From Marinilactibacillus sp. Marseille-P9653 (GTDB lineage Bacteria > Bacillota > Bacilli > Lactobacillales > Carnobacteriaceae_A): a DNA stretch of 64,000 nucleotides. A program made the translations under genes and the position numbers. The notes under the pieces are model-generated. The model ran no database searches, was not told the origin of the DNA, and saw nothing but the letters and a program-made list of their open reading frames with translations. Of the stretch, positions 52,235 to 60,968 are shown piece by piece. Position 1 is the stretch's first letter. Each line of letters starts with the position of its first letter. The stretch spans positions 186,001 through 250,000 of the forward strand of contig NZ_CAKAKH010000001.1 of assembly GCF_916618885.1 (NCBI RefSeq), given 5' to 3'.

Positions 52235-54550
52235 ATGAAGTTTCTAGACGGAGGATGGCTGGTTAAAGAAGGATACGAAGTTGATTACCCAGCCCATGTA
52301 TATGCAACAAGAAAAACAGATAAAAAACTAACCGTGTATGCACCATTCAGACATATCGCAGATAAAGGTGGTACGTTGGATGGAGGCATGATGACGGTAG
52401 AACTGAGTTCACCACACGAAAATATTATAGGTGTCAAAGTTTATCATCACAAAGGATCTGTTGCAGTAGGCCCATCATTTGAACTGAATAAACAAAATCC
52501 TTCTGTTGAAATTACGGATGGAGAAACAGAAGCTTCACTGAAAAGTGGCGCACTTTCTGCTCACGTTAAAAAAGGCAATCAATTTGAAATTAGTTTTGAA
52601 AAAGACGGAGAAGTGTTAACCTCCAGTAAATCTAGAGGGCAAGCGTATATTCGCAAGCCACTTGAAAATCAATCTTATATCAGTGAACAACTAACCATCG
52701 ACGTAGGTGAACTGGTTTATGGACTAGGCGAACGTTTTACTTCTTTCGTTAAAAATGGCCAGACAGTCGATATCTGGAATGCAGATGGTGGAACAGGAAC
52801 AGAACAAGCCTATAAAAATATTCCTTTTTATATGACAAATAGAGGCTACGGCATATTCGTCAACAGTCCTAAAAAAGTCAGTTACGAAATCGGGAGTGAA
52901 AAAGTATCTCGCGTGCAATTCAGCGTGCCTGGAGAAGAAATGGAGTACTTTATCATTGCAGGTGACTCGATGAAAGAAGTGCTTGAAAATTACACGAATT
53001 TGACCGGTAAGCCGGCACTTCCACCAGCTTGGTCATTTGGGTTATGGATGAGTACCTCTTTCTTGACGGATTACGATGAAGCAACGGTCAATCACTTTGT
53101 CGATGGCATGATTGACCGAGACATTCCTTTGGAAGTTTTCCATTTCGACTGCCTGTGGATGGAAGAATATGAATGGGTCAACTTTGAATGGGACAAGCGT
53201 ACATTCCCAGAACCACAGAAAATGCTGACAAGACTTAAGGAAAAAGGGCTTAAAATTTGTGTCTGGATCAATCCGTATGTTGGGCAAAAATCACCATTAT
53301 TTGACGAAGGAATGGAAAAAGGCTACTTTATCAAACGACCTAATGGAGACGTTTGGCAGTGGGATAAATGGCAAGCAGGACTAGCGATTATTGATTTTAC
53401 CAATCCAGAAGCCGTTACGTGGTATCAAAATCACCTAGCGAAATTGATGGATATGGGTGTCGATTCGTTTAAAACCGATTTTGGTGAACGGATTCCAGTA
53501 GATGCTGTCTACTATGATGGATCAGATCCTGAACGGATGCACAACTATTACACACAATTGTACAATCAAATTGTTTTTGACTTATCAAAATCTAAAAACG
53601 AAAACAACGAAGCGGTTGTCTTTGCTCGCTCTGCGACAGTAGGGGGACAGAAATTCCCAGTCCACTGGGGCGGAGATAGTACGTCAGATTATCCATCCAT
53701 GGCAGAGTCATTAAGAGCGGGCTTATCCTTTGGTATGAGCGGATTTGGTTATTGGAGTCATGACATTGGTGGATTTGAAGAAGGGTGTACACCTGACTTG
53801 TACAAGCGCTGGACACAATTTGGCCTACTTTCTTCTCATAGTCGGTACCATGGTAGTAAAGAATACAAAGTGCCTTGGATCTACGATGAAGAAGCAGTAG
53901 ATGTCACACGTAGCTTTACAAAACTGAAATTGAGCTTGATGCCGTACTTGATGAATCAAGCCGTTGTAGCGACTGAAGGAATACCAATGATGCGCTCGAT
54001 GGTTCTTGAATTCCCAGAAGACATGACGAGCCATACGCTCGATAGACAATTTATGTTGGGTGATTCTTTATTAGTAGCGCCAATTTTTAATGATAAGGGA
54101 ACGGTTAGTTATTACGTACCTGAAGGCACATGGACGAACTATTTGACGAATGAGAAAATCGAAGGTGGAAAATGGCATAACGAAACACACGGCTATGATA
54201 GATTGCCACTACTCGCTAGACCGAATAGTATTATTGTTGAAGGAAATCAAAATACACAAGCAGAATATAACTATGCCGAAGCCGTTACTTTGCATGTCTT
54301 TGAATTGTCTGTTGGTGCAATAGCCAAAACGCGTATTGTAGACCGTTCAGGTAAAGTCATCGGAACAGCACACGTTCAATTTTCTGAAGGTGCTTATACA
54401 GTTAATGCTGAAAACATAGATGTAAAAGCTGTTTTATTCCATAATGTTCATGATGTAGATTCAGTTGAAAGTGGCAAGATGGAAGCGACTGATTTGGGTA
54501 CAATGGTTTATCTAGATGGATCAGAATGTAAGATTCAGTTAACGAAATAA
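52235..54550 (+). CDS. GH31 alpha-xylosidase, YicI type
   Basis: The 771-residue enzyme has the same length as YicI of Escherichia coli and its key motifs: HFDCLWMEEYEWVNFEWD, the nucleophile Asp in FKTDFGERIPVDAVYYDGSD (near residue 413), the acid/base Asp in HWGGDSTSDYPSMAESL (near 480), and GYWSHDIGGFEEG and LLSSHSRYHGSK. No signal peptide, so it acts inside. It removes alpha-1,6-xylose from the non-reducing end of xyloglucan oligosaccharides (isoprimeverose units). This is the most diagnostic enzyme of the locus. GGAGTGACAGG precedes the ATG, ten bases after the GH1 gene. Confidence 0.92.
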   Translation: MKFLDGGWLVKEGYEVDYPAHVYATRKTDKKLTVYAPFRHIADKGGTLDGGMMTVELSSPHENIIGVKVYHHKGSVAVGPSFELNKQNPSVEITDGETEASLKSGALSAHVKKGNQFEISFEKDGEVLTSSKSRGQAYIRKPLENQSYISEQLTIDVGELVYGLGERFTSFVKNGQTVDIWNADGGTGTEQAYKNIPFYMTNRGYGIFVNSPKKVSYEIGSEKVSRVQFSVPGEEMEYFIIAGDSMKEVLENYTNLTGKPALPPAWSFGLWMSTSFLTDYDEATVNHFVDGMIDRDIPLEVFHFDCLWMEEYEWVNFEWDKRTFPEPQKMLTRLKEKGLKICVWINPYVGQKSPLFDEGMEKGYFIKRPNGDVWQWDKWQAGLAIIDFTNPEAVTWYQNHLAKLMDMGVDSFKTDFGERIPVDAVYYDGSDPERMHNYYTQLYNQIVFDLSKSKNENNEAVVFARSATVGGQKFPVHWGGDSTSDYPSMAESLRAGLSFGMSGFGYWSHDIGGFEEGCTPDLYKRWTQFGLLSSHSRYHGSKEYKVPWIYDEEAVDVTRSFTKLKLSLMPYLMNQAVVATEGIPMMRSMVLEFPEDMTSHTLDRQFMLGDSLLVAPIFNDKGTVSYYVPEGTWTNYLTNEKIEGGKWHNETHGYDRLPLLARPNSIIVEGNQNTQAEYNYAEAVTLHVFELSVGAIAKTRIVDRSGKVIGTAHVQFSEGAYTVNAENIDVKAVLFHNVHDVDSVESGKMEATDLGTMVYLDGSECKIQLTK

Positions 54551-54570
54551 GATATTTCAGGAGGGCATCA

Positions 54571-56595
54571 ATGAGTAAACAATTGTTTGACCGCATGCTA
54601 TACGGAGGAGACTATAATCCAGAACAATGGCCAAAAGAAATTTGGGACGAAGACCTCCGTATGTTTAAAAAAGCCCATATCAATTCAGCGACGATCAACG
54701 TCTTTTCATGGGCGAAACTACAGCCATCTGAAGAAGAATATCATTTTGAAGAGCTGGATGAAATCGTTGAAAGACTCTCAAATGATGGCGTGGATATTGT
54801 ATTAGCGACTTCTACAGCGGCTTTGCCAGCTTGGATGTGTAGAAAATATCCTGACGTTACTCGAGTAGATTTCGAAGGTAGAAAACATGGATTCGGACAT
54901 CGACACAATCATTGTCCGAACAGCCCAAACTTCAAGCGATTCGCTAGTGAACTGGTCTATAAACTCGCTAAGCGGTATGGAGAGCATCCAAGTATCAAAC
55001 TTTGGCACATTTCCAATGAATATGGTGGCGAATGTTACTGTGACAACTGTGCAAAAGCTTTCCGTGTTTGGGTAAAAAACAAATACGGTTCTATCGAAGC
55101 AGTTAATGAAGCATGGAACATGCATTTTTGGGGCCACACACTCTATAGTTTTGACGACATTATTCCTCCAAACTATTTAGGTGATGGGATCAGCGATACA
55201 GCCGCAGCCTTTGCAGGATTGTCGATTGATTATCGTCGATTCAATTCGGATGGTCTGCTGGATAATTACAAGATGGAACGAGATATTATTCGCTTGTTTG
55301 ACGAGGAAACACCCGCAACAACGAATCTGATGGGAAGCTACAAGGGGCTTGATTACTTTAAGTGGGCAAAAGAGTTGGACATTGTTTCTTGGGATAATTA
55401 TCCAAGTCACAATACCCCCCTTAGTCATGTAGCGATGAATCATGATTTAATGCGTGGACTGAAAGATGGACAAAGTTTCATGTTGATGGAACAAACGCCA
55501 AGCCAACAAAACTGGCAACCTTATAATTCATTAAAACGTCCTGGTAAGATGCGTGCGCAAAGTTACCAGACAATTGCTCATGGCGCTGATACGATTCAAT
55601 TCTTCCAGCTTCGCCGCTCAAAAGGTGCCGTAGAAAAATTCCATGGCGCTGTTATTGAACATGCGGGATATGAAAATACGCGTGTCTTTAGAGAAGTCAC
55701 GGCGCTTGGAAAAGAATTGGAACAACTGGGTGATCAGTTGATTGGTGCAGAAACGAAAGCCAAAGTAGGGATCTATTTTGACTGGGATACCTACTGGGCT
55801 TTAGAGTATACAAGTGGTCCGACGGTTGATCTGCGTTATGTTGAACAAATCCAGCACTATTACGACGCATGCTACGCTAAACAAGTAGCGGTCGATATGC
55901 TTCATGAAGGGTCCGATTTTAGTCAGTACGACGTCGTTCTTGCGCCTGTTTTATATATGGTAAAAGAAGGACTGACAGAAAAATTTGAGCAGTTTGTTGA
56001 AGCAGGCGGGACTTTTGTTACGACCTTTATGAGTGGAATTGTGGATCAAAGTGACAATGTTCATTTAGGCGGATATCCAGGTCCACTAAGAAATGTACTA
56101 GGTATCTGGGCAGAAGAAATCGATGCTTTAGCACCTGACCAAACGAATGCTGTGCATACACAATCAGAATTTTTCAAACAATCGACTTATACGTGTCGGA
56201 TGTTATGTGTTCTCATTCATCCAGAAGCTGCAGAGGTCGTGGCGGAATACGGCTCCGATTTCTACAAAGGAATGCCGGCTGTAACGAAAAATGTATTTGG
56301 CAAAGGTGAAGCTTGGTATGTTGCGACCGTACCGGAACAAGGTTTGCTGAATGAATTGATTGGACATATACTAAATGAGAAAGCCATTGAAGGTTTTGAT
56401 GATCTACCAGAAGGGGTAGAAATTGCTTGTCGCGTAAAAGAAGAGAAACACTATTACTTTGTGATGAATCATACTGAAACACGTCACGAGATCGATCTTC
56501 CATTCGAAGGATACAAGAACCTGCTGAATGATGAGACCGTGGAGAAGACGGTAACGCTTGAACCTTTTGCGGTAAACTTGCTTATCGCACCATAA
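54571..56595 (+). CDS. GH42 beta-galactosidase
   Basis: The 674-residue enzyme has the GH42 opening MLYGGDYNPEQWPKEIWDED, the acid/base Glu in KLWHISNEYGGECYCDNC (near 150) with the zinc-site Cys residues, and the nucleophile Glu in FMLMEQTPSQQNWQ (near 310). The trimerisation domain (about 395-600) and small C-terminal beta domain follow. It is cytoplasmic. In this locus it would remove beta-1,2-galactose from xyloglucan side chains after defucosylation. GGAGGGC precedes the ATG. Confidence 0.93.
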   Translation: MSKQLFDRMLYGGDYNPEQWPKEIWDEDLRMFKKAHINSATINVFSWAKLQPSEEEYHFEELDEIVERLSNDGVDIVLATSTAALPAWMCRKYPDVTRVDFEGRKHGFGHRHNHCPNSPNFKRFASELVYKLAKRYGEHPSIKLWHISNEYGGECYCDNCAKAFRVWVKNKYGSIEAVNEAWNMHFWGHTLYSFDDIIPPNYLGDGISDTAAAFAGLSIDYRRFNSDGLLDNYKMERDIIRLFDEETPATTNLMGSYKGLDYFKWAKELDIVSWDNYPSHNTPLSHVAMNHDLMRGLKDGQSFMLMEQTPSQQNWQPYNSLKRPGKMRAQSYQTIAHGADTIQFFQLRRSKGAVEKFHGAVIEHAGYENTRVFREVTALGKELEQLGDQLIGAETKAKVGIYFDWDTYWALEYTSGPTVDLRYVEQIQHYYDACYAKQVAVDMLHEGSDFSQYDVVLAPVLYMVKEGLTEKFEQFVEAGGTFVTTFMSGIVDQSDNVHLGGYPGPLRNVLGIWAEEIDALAPDQTNAVHTQSEFFKQSTYTCRMLCVLIHPEAAEVVAEYGSDFYKGMPAVTKNVFGKGEAWYVATVPEQGLLNELIGHILNEKAIEGFDDLPEGVEIACRVKEEKHYYFVMNHTETRHEIDLPFEGYKNLLNDETVEKTVTLEPFAVNLLIAP

Positions 56596-56658
56596 TCAGA
56601 CGAATCATTTAGAACGACATCCGATGTTTTTACTGCTAAAAAACCGGGAGGACAGTCA

Positions 56659-58869
56659 ATGATGAAAAGATTGATGGCAATACTCGCTACTTTAATGGTC
56701 GTGATACCTTGGGCTTCAACGAAGAAAGTTCATGCAGCAGAAGATACGCCGTCTCAGCGTTATGTAGAGGCGATGGGTAGTGGATGGAATCTAGGAAATA
56801 CGTTTGATGGCTTTGATGAAGCGGGGGATACCGGCGAAACATCTTGGTCTAACCCAGTTGTGACAAGAGAACTGATTAGCAGCGTGAAAGACAAAGGTTA
56901 CGACAGTATTCGACTGCCGTTCACGGCCCATATGCGCGTTGGAGGAGCGGAGTCTGATTATCAACTAGACGAAGCCTTCCTTGATCGCTATGAAGAAGTT
57001 GTCAACTGGGCATTGGAAGAGGATCTGTATGTCATGGTCAATGTGCACCATGATTCGTGGATTTGGCTAGCAGATTGGGATGGTAGTACAGAATCAGAAG
57101 ACTATACGAAATACGTTCGAATCTGGGAACAGTTGGCAGATCATTTTAAAGACTATGACGAACGTGTCATGTTTGAATCGATTAACGAACCACAATTCTA
57201 TACAGATGATGAAGCGACTGCTTTAAGTCATCTTGAAACAATCAACGATTCGTTCCATACGATCGTTCGAAACTCAGGTGGACAAAATGCAGAAAGAATG
57301 CTCGTTTTACCCACATTAGTGACTGATGCAGCGCAAAATAGATTGGATGCTTTGTACCAACAAATCATTGAATTTGAAGATGAGAATATTATTGCGACGA
57401 TTCATTATTATAGTGAGTGGGTATTCAGTGCAAACTTGGGAACAACGGAGTTTGACGAAGAATTGTGGGATGGTGTCACTGCCAGAACCAGTTTGATCAG
57501 TGTGTTTGACCGCATTGCTGCGACCTTTACGGAAAATGGAATTGGTGTAGTGGTCGGAGAGTACGGTTTACTAGGTTATGATAAAGGTGACGAGGTAAAC
57601 CAGTTAGGTGAAACGCTGAAATTCTTGGAGTTTATCAATTTCTATGCTGAGGAAAAAGGATTCAACCTGATTCTTTGGGATAATGGTCAGCATATCGATC
57701 GATATACGTACGAATGGAAAAATGCGTTATTTGGGAATATGATTGAAGCTTCAATGGAGGGGCGTTCTGCTTATTCAGAAGGATTGGATACAATATTCTT
57801 GAATCCTACAGACCTTGAAAGCGGTGTGAGTATTCCGCTGACATTGAATGGACGAGCACTGGAAGTGATTAGTGAAGGCGATACTGCCTTAACAGAAGGT
57901 GTGGATTACACGATTCAAGGAACGACGCTTCAACTAACAGAAGCTTATCTAAATCAATTGCTAGAAAGAACCAGTGGTGTGACAGGAAGCGAAACAAGCC
58001 TTAGAATGCAATTCAACGGTGGCGCAGACTGGTATCAAACGCTCGTTTATAGCGAAGCACCGGTGATGTCTGAAGCACAAGGCACGGTCAGCGAAGGCAT
58101 CCGTATCCCAACAGCATTCAATGGAAGCCAACTGAAGTCAGTGGTTTCTCAAAATGAAGCAGGAGCCATTGTTTCAAATAACAACTGGTGGGGATTCCTA
58201 GAACACAGTAGTGAATTTTTACCCAATGAAGAGGAAAATACAGTGGATATGCTGGCAAGATATACGTCAATTCTGTCAGATGACCTGTATACTTTAACTT
58301 TTACTTATTATGATGGAACAGTGATTGAGTATCAATTGACCGTTCAAGATGGTGTGATCAGTGGCCAAGCTATAACGGCAGTGGATGTACCGGAAGAAGA
58401 ACCGGAAGTCGTGCCAGATCCAGAGATAGAACCGGAACCAGAGACAGAGCTTCCAGTAGAGGAAGTGCCTGAAGCACCGGTTGAAGCAGTACCTGGAGAA
58501 GGGATTGACCCAGAAGTGCCCGTTGAAGAAGAACCAGCGACACAACCAGACGAAGAGGTTACCGTACCTGAAACGGAAAGTCCAACGGTAACGGAACCGG
58601 AAACAAGTCCGGAAGCTGTCGATGAAGACACTTCAGAGGATTTAAATGAAGAAGCAACTGAAGGCAGGAGTGAAGCTATTTCTAGTAGCGAAGGAGCTCA
58701 TCATGTACGATTAACGGAGGAACCCACACGTTCTCACGGAAAAGAGGATGTGACTAAAGCACAGATGCTACCTAAAACAGGAATGGCGGTCCCGATTACC
58801 GGATTAGTCGGATCCCTATTTTTAAGTAGTGGCTTAGGTATGTTTTTCTGGAATAAAAAAAGAAAATAA
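56659..58869 (+). CDS. Cell-wall-anchored GH5 endoglucanase with X2 and CBM46-like modules
   Basis: The 736-residue protein has a signal peptide (1-28, cut after VHAA) and a GH5 domain, subfamily 4-like (about 33-375), with GSGWNLGNTFDG, the acid/base Glu in FESINEPQF and the nucleophile Glu in VVVGEYGLLGYD. An X2/Ig-like module (about 376-475, LNPTDLESGVSIPLTLNGRA) is followed by a CBM46-like module (about 476-575, NNWWGFLEHSSEFLPN), a Pro/Glu/Val linker (about 575-690) and the sortase signal LPKTG (near 704), hydrophobic helix and KKRK. The GH5-X2-CBM46 order is that of BhCel5B, which is active on xyloglucan and mixed-linkage glucan. It should be the only extracellular enzyme of the locus. 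GGGAGG precedes the double ATG. Confidence 0.88.
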   Translation: MMKRLMAILATLMVVIPWASTKKVHAAEDTPSQRYVEAMGSGWNLGNTFDGFDEAGDTGETSWSNPVVTRELISSVKDKGYDSIRLPFTAHMRVGGAESDYQLDEAFLDRYEEVVNWALEEDLYVMVNVHHDSWIWLADWDGSTESEDYTKYVRIWEQLADHFKDYDERVMFESINEPQFYTDDEATALSHLETINDSFHTIVRNSGGQNAERMLVLPTLVTDAAQNRLDALYQQIIEFEDENIIATIHYYSEWVFSANLGTTEFDEELWDGVTARTSLISVFDRIAATFTENGIGVVVGEYGLLGYDKGDEVNQLGETLKFLEFINFYAEEKGFNLILWDNGQHIDRYTYEWKNALFGNMIEASMEGRSAYSEGLDTIFLNPTDLESGVSIPLTLNGRALEVISEGDTALTEGVDYTIQGTTLQLTEAYLNQLLERTSGVTGSETSLRMQFNGGADWYQTLVYSEAPVMSEAQGTVSEGIRIPTAFNGSQLKSVVSQNEAGAIVSNNNWWGFLEHSSEFLPNEEENTVDMLARYTSILSDDLYTLTFTYYDGTVIEYQLTVQDGVISGQAITAVDVPEEEPEVVPDPEIEPEPETELPVEEVPEAPVEAVPGEGIDPEVPVEEEPATQPDEEVTVPETESPTVTEPETSPEAVDEDTSEDLNEEATEGRSEAISSSEGAHHVRLTEEPTRSHGKEDVTKAQMLPKTGMAVPITGLVGSLFLSSGLGMFFWNKKRK

Positions 58870-58873
58870 AGCG

Positions 58874-58910
58874 AAAGACGCTGTGAGAAAAATCTCCTAG
58901 CGTCTTTTTG
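58874..58910 (+). terminator. Terminator at the end of the xyloglucan locus
   Basis: AAAGACGCT pairs with AGCGTCTTT around 16 bases, followed by TTG after a T run. Confidence 0.85.
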
Positions 58911-58993
58911 TTGAAAAGCGATAAAAAAGATCATTGAAAAAGTCTGGACAGTTCTCTACCATAAAGTGTAAATAACAGTAGGGAGCGATTTTT

Positions 58994-59326
58994 ATGGCAA
59001 ACATTGACGACTTTCAATCATTGGATATCAGAGTCGGAACGATACTAGAAGCGACGTTTTTTGAAGAAGCCAGAAAACCTGCTTATAAAGTACGCATTGA
59101 TTTCGGCGATGAGTTAGGCGTTAAACAGAGTTCTGCACAAATTACAGATCGGTACGAATCCGAACAGCTTGTGGGAAAACAAGTCGTAGCGGTCACCAAT
59201 TTCCCGCCTATGCGGATTGCGGGCTATAAATCTGAAGTATTGATTCTCGGAGGGGTACTCGCAAACGAACAAGTCGTCTTATTGAATCTGGATGAAGCAG
59301 TACCCAATGGGACGAAAATTAGTTGA
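58994..59326 (+). CDS. csaA: CsaA-like tRNA-binding domain protein
   Basis: The 110-residue protein is a stand-alone tRNA-binding OB-fold domain: FQSLDIRVGTILEATFFEEA, AYKVRIDFGDELGVKQSSAQ, VVAVTNFPPMRIAGYKSEVL and the C-terminal NGTKI. CsaA has been described as a secretion-related chaperone in Bacillus and binds tRNA-like ligands. The exact role is not settled. TAGGGAGCG precedes the ATG. Monocistronic, ending at a bidirectional terminator. Confidence 0.9.
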   Translation: MANIDDFQSLDIRVGTILEATFFEEARKPAYKVRIDFGDELGVKQSSAQITDRYESEQLVGKQVVAVTNFPPMRIAGYKSEVLILGGVLANEQVVLLNLDEAVPNGTKIS

Positions 59327-59336
59327 TACAACAAAT

Positions 59337-59385
59337 AAAAAACGACCAAATAGCAGAAACGTGATCTGCGGTTCGGTCGTTTTTT
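59337..59385. terminator. Bidirectional terminator between csaA and mvaA
   Basis: AAAAACGACC pairs with GGTCGTTTTT, with an inner CAGA/TCTG stem, and A and T runs at the two ends. Confidence 0.88.
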
Positions 59386-59397
59386 AGTGCATCCTGT

Positions 59398-60687
59398 TTA
59401 CGTTAACTCTTTTAAAAAGTCTCTTGCTGTTTGTAAATTCATGTGCGGTGCTTGCTTCAGTTGTTCCGCAACCTTTTCGACCTGTGGACCTTTAGCGCCA
59501 GCACTGATTGCAAGTGAACGAGCATGTAATCCCATATGTCCTTTTTGAATACCATCCGTAACCAGTGCTCTAACGGCAGCGAAGTTCTGAGCAAGACCTA
59601 CGGATACTAAAATGCTTTCTAATCTTTTAGCATCGGGATCCATCATGATTTTTCGAGCTAATTTAGCACCAGGATGAATACTGATCGAACCACCAACGGT
59701 TCCAACCGCAAGCGGTAAAGTCAGTGTCCCAACTAAATCTCCTTGATCGTTGGCATGCCACTTAGAAAGTGCACGATATTGTCCAGAACGAGCGGCATAG
59801 GCGTGACTACCGGCTTCGATAGCTCTCCAGTCATTTCCAGACGCGATGACGACTGCATCGACGCCATTCATGATGCCTTTATTATGTGTGACCGCTCGGT
59901 AAGGATCCGCCCAGGATACTTGAGCCGCCTCAATAATCCGATCACGCACGTCTTCTCCAGAATACGTACCGGTTTTTAATTTGTGAGCCGGAATGGTACA
60001 AGTTGCTGTTGCCAAGCACTCAGTCGCATAGTTGGAAAGAATGCGTAATAATGCTTTGCCACCAGTTAGCTCTTCGATGTAAGGCGCAATACCTTCCATT
60101 ATCGTGTTGACGATGTTGGCACCCATTGCTTCTTGTGTATCGATGTGAAGGTGAACGACTAAAAAGCTTGGCGTTCCTTCTTCAGGATCCGCTTCAAGTA
60201 CGCGTGTTTCAATTGATTTTGCCCCACCACCACGCTTGACAATAGAAGGATGCGCTTCGTTAGCACGTTCCAAAATCGTTTGTTCAGCTTTCTTGATTTC
60301 AGAAATAGCATTTTCTATATGCTGAACGTTCTTCAAAGTCACTTGACCAATCATTAAACGATCGGTCACTGCAGTGGTAAAGCCACCAGCAGATCCAATC
60401 ATCTTCGCCGCAAAACTAGCCGCTGCGATGACCGATGGTTCTTCGATTGCCATCGGCACAAGAACCTCTTCGTCATCGATTACAAAATTAGTTGAAACTC
60501 CTAAAGGAAGAGAGTAATTTCCAATATAGTTTTCAATCATATGCTCGCCAACTGAGGGATCTAAATCCAGACCTTCTTCAGTTAATAGAGTGGCTTCCTC
60601 TAAAGAAATCACACCTGCCTCTTTAAGTGCCACAACTTTTTCTTCATGTATTTTTTTATAGAATTTCGTTAACTTGCTCGTATCCAT
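59398..60687 (-). CDS. mvaA: Hydroxymethylglutaryl-CoA reductase, class II
   Basis: The 429-residue enzyme reduces HMG-CoA to mevalonate. Class II markers are MIENYIGNYSLPLGVSTNFV, the catalytic Lys in GLMNGVDAVVIASGND-type segment NKGIMNGVDAVVIASGND, QEAMGANIVNTIMEG and LAVGTVGGSISIHPGAK; the catalytic His is in GHMGLHARSLA near the end. It is not fused to a thiolase, unlike MvaE of enterococci, and lies about 31 kb from mvaS. The ribosome site is AGAAGGGAC before ATG 60685-60687. Confidence 0.95.
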   Translation of the reverse strand: MDTSKLTKFYKKIHEEKVVALKEAGVISLEEATLLTEEGLDLDPSVGEHMIENYIGNYSLPLGVSTNFVIDDEEVLVPMAIEEPSVIAAASFAAKMIGSAGGFTTAVTDRLMIGQVTLKNVQHIENAISEIKKAEQTILERANEAHPSIVKRGGGAKSIETRVLEADPEEGTPSFLVVHLHIDTQEAMGANIVNTIMEGIAPYIEELTGGKALLRILSNYATECLATATCTIPAHKLKTGTYSGEDVRDRIIEAAQVSWADPYRAVTHNKGIMNGVDAVVIASGNDWRAIEAGSHAYAARSGQYRALSKWHANDQGDLVGTLTLPLAVGTVGGSISIHPGAKLARKIMMDPDAKRLESILVSVGLAQNFAAVRALVTDGIQKGHMGLHARSLAISAGAKGPQVEKVAEQLKQAPHMNLQTARDFLKELT

Positions 60688-60778
60688 CTGGTTCTGTCCC
60701 TTCTGAATTTCGTTACTCTCATTATGAGGTACAAAGCAGAAAAAGAAAAGGATTGAATCTTTTTAACTTAAGTGAATC

Positions 60779-60807
60779 TTTACAAGCATCATAAAAAGAA
60801 GTATACT
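60779..60807 (+). promoter_or_regulatory. Promoter of tRNA-Val
   Basis: TTTACA (60779-60784), a 17-base spacer and TATACT (60802-60807), 18 bases before the tRNA. Confidence 0.85.
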
Positions 60808-60825
60808 AATAAAGTACGAAAAAAA

Positions 60826-60898
60826 GGTTCCTTAGCTCAGTTGGGAGAGCACTACCTCGACAAGGTAGGGGTCACTGGTTCGAGCCCAGTAGGGACCA
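60826..60898 (+). tRNA. tRNA-Val (anticodon GAC)
   Basis: A full cloverleaf can be drawn. The acceptor stem is GGTTCCT with AGGGACC, the D arm GCTC/GAGC, and the anticodon stem CTACC/GGTAG with loop TCGACAA (anticodon GAC at 60859-60861). The variable region is GGGTC, and the T arm is ACTGG/CCAGT with loop TTCGAGC. The discriminator base is A and CCA is not encoded. A tyrosine-recombinase gene begins about 70 bases downstream, so the 3' end is the likely attachment site. Confidence 0.96.
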
Positions 60899-60938
60899 CT
60901 AGATATAACAGCATTTGTAAGAGTCCTTTGTTTAAAAA

Positions 60939-60967
60939 GTACCTCGCGGGTACGACATAGGGTACGA
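60939..60967. repeat. Direct repeats and small palindrome between tRNA-Val and integrase
   Basis: GTACC and GGTAC (60939-60943, 60949-60953) form a small hairpin. GGGTACGA occurs twice, 12 bases apart (60948-60955, 60960-60967). They are close to the expected element end, so they may be integrase arm sites. Not confirmed. Confidence 0.4.
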
Positions 60968-60968
60968 T

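Noticed and set aside
58344-58631. Open frame on the minus strand rich in Ser/Gly/Thr opposite the GH5 linker
   Set aside because: It is the mirror of the repetitive Pro/Glu codons of the linker; no ribosome site and no protein-like composition.
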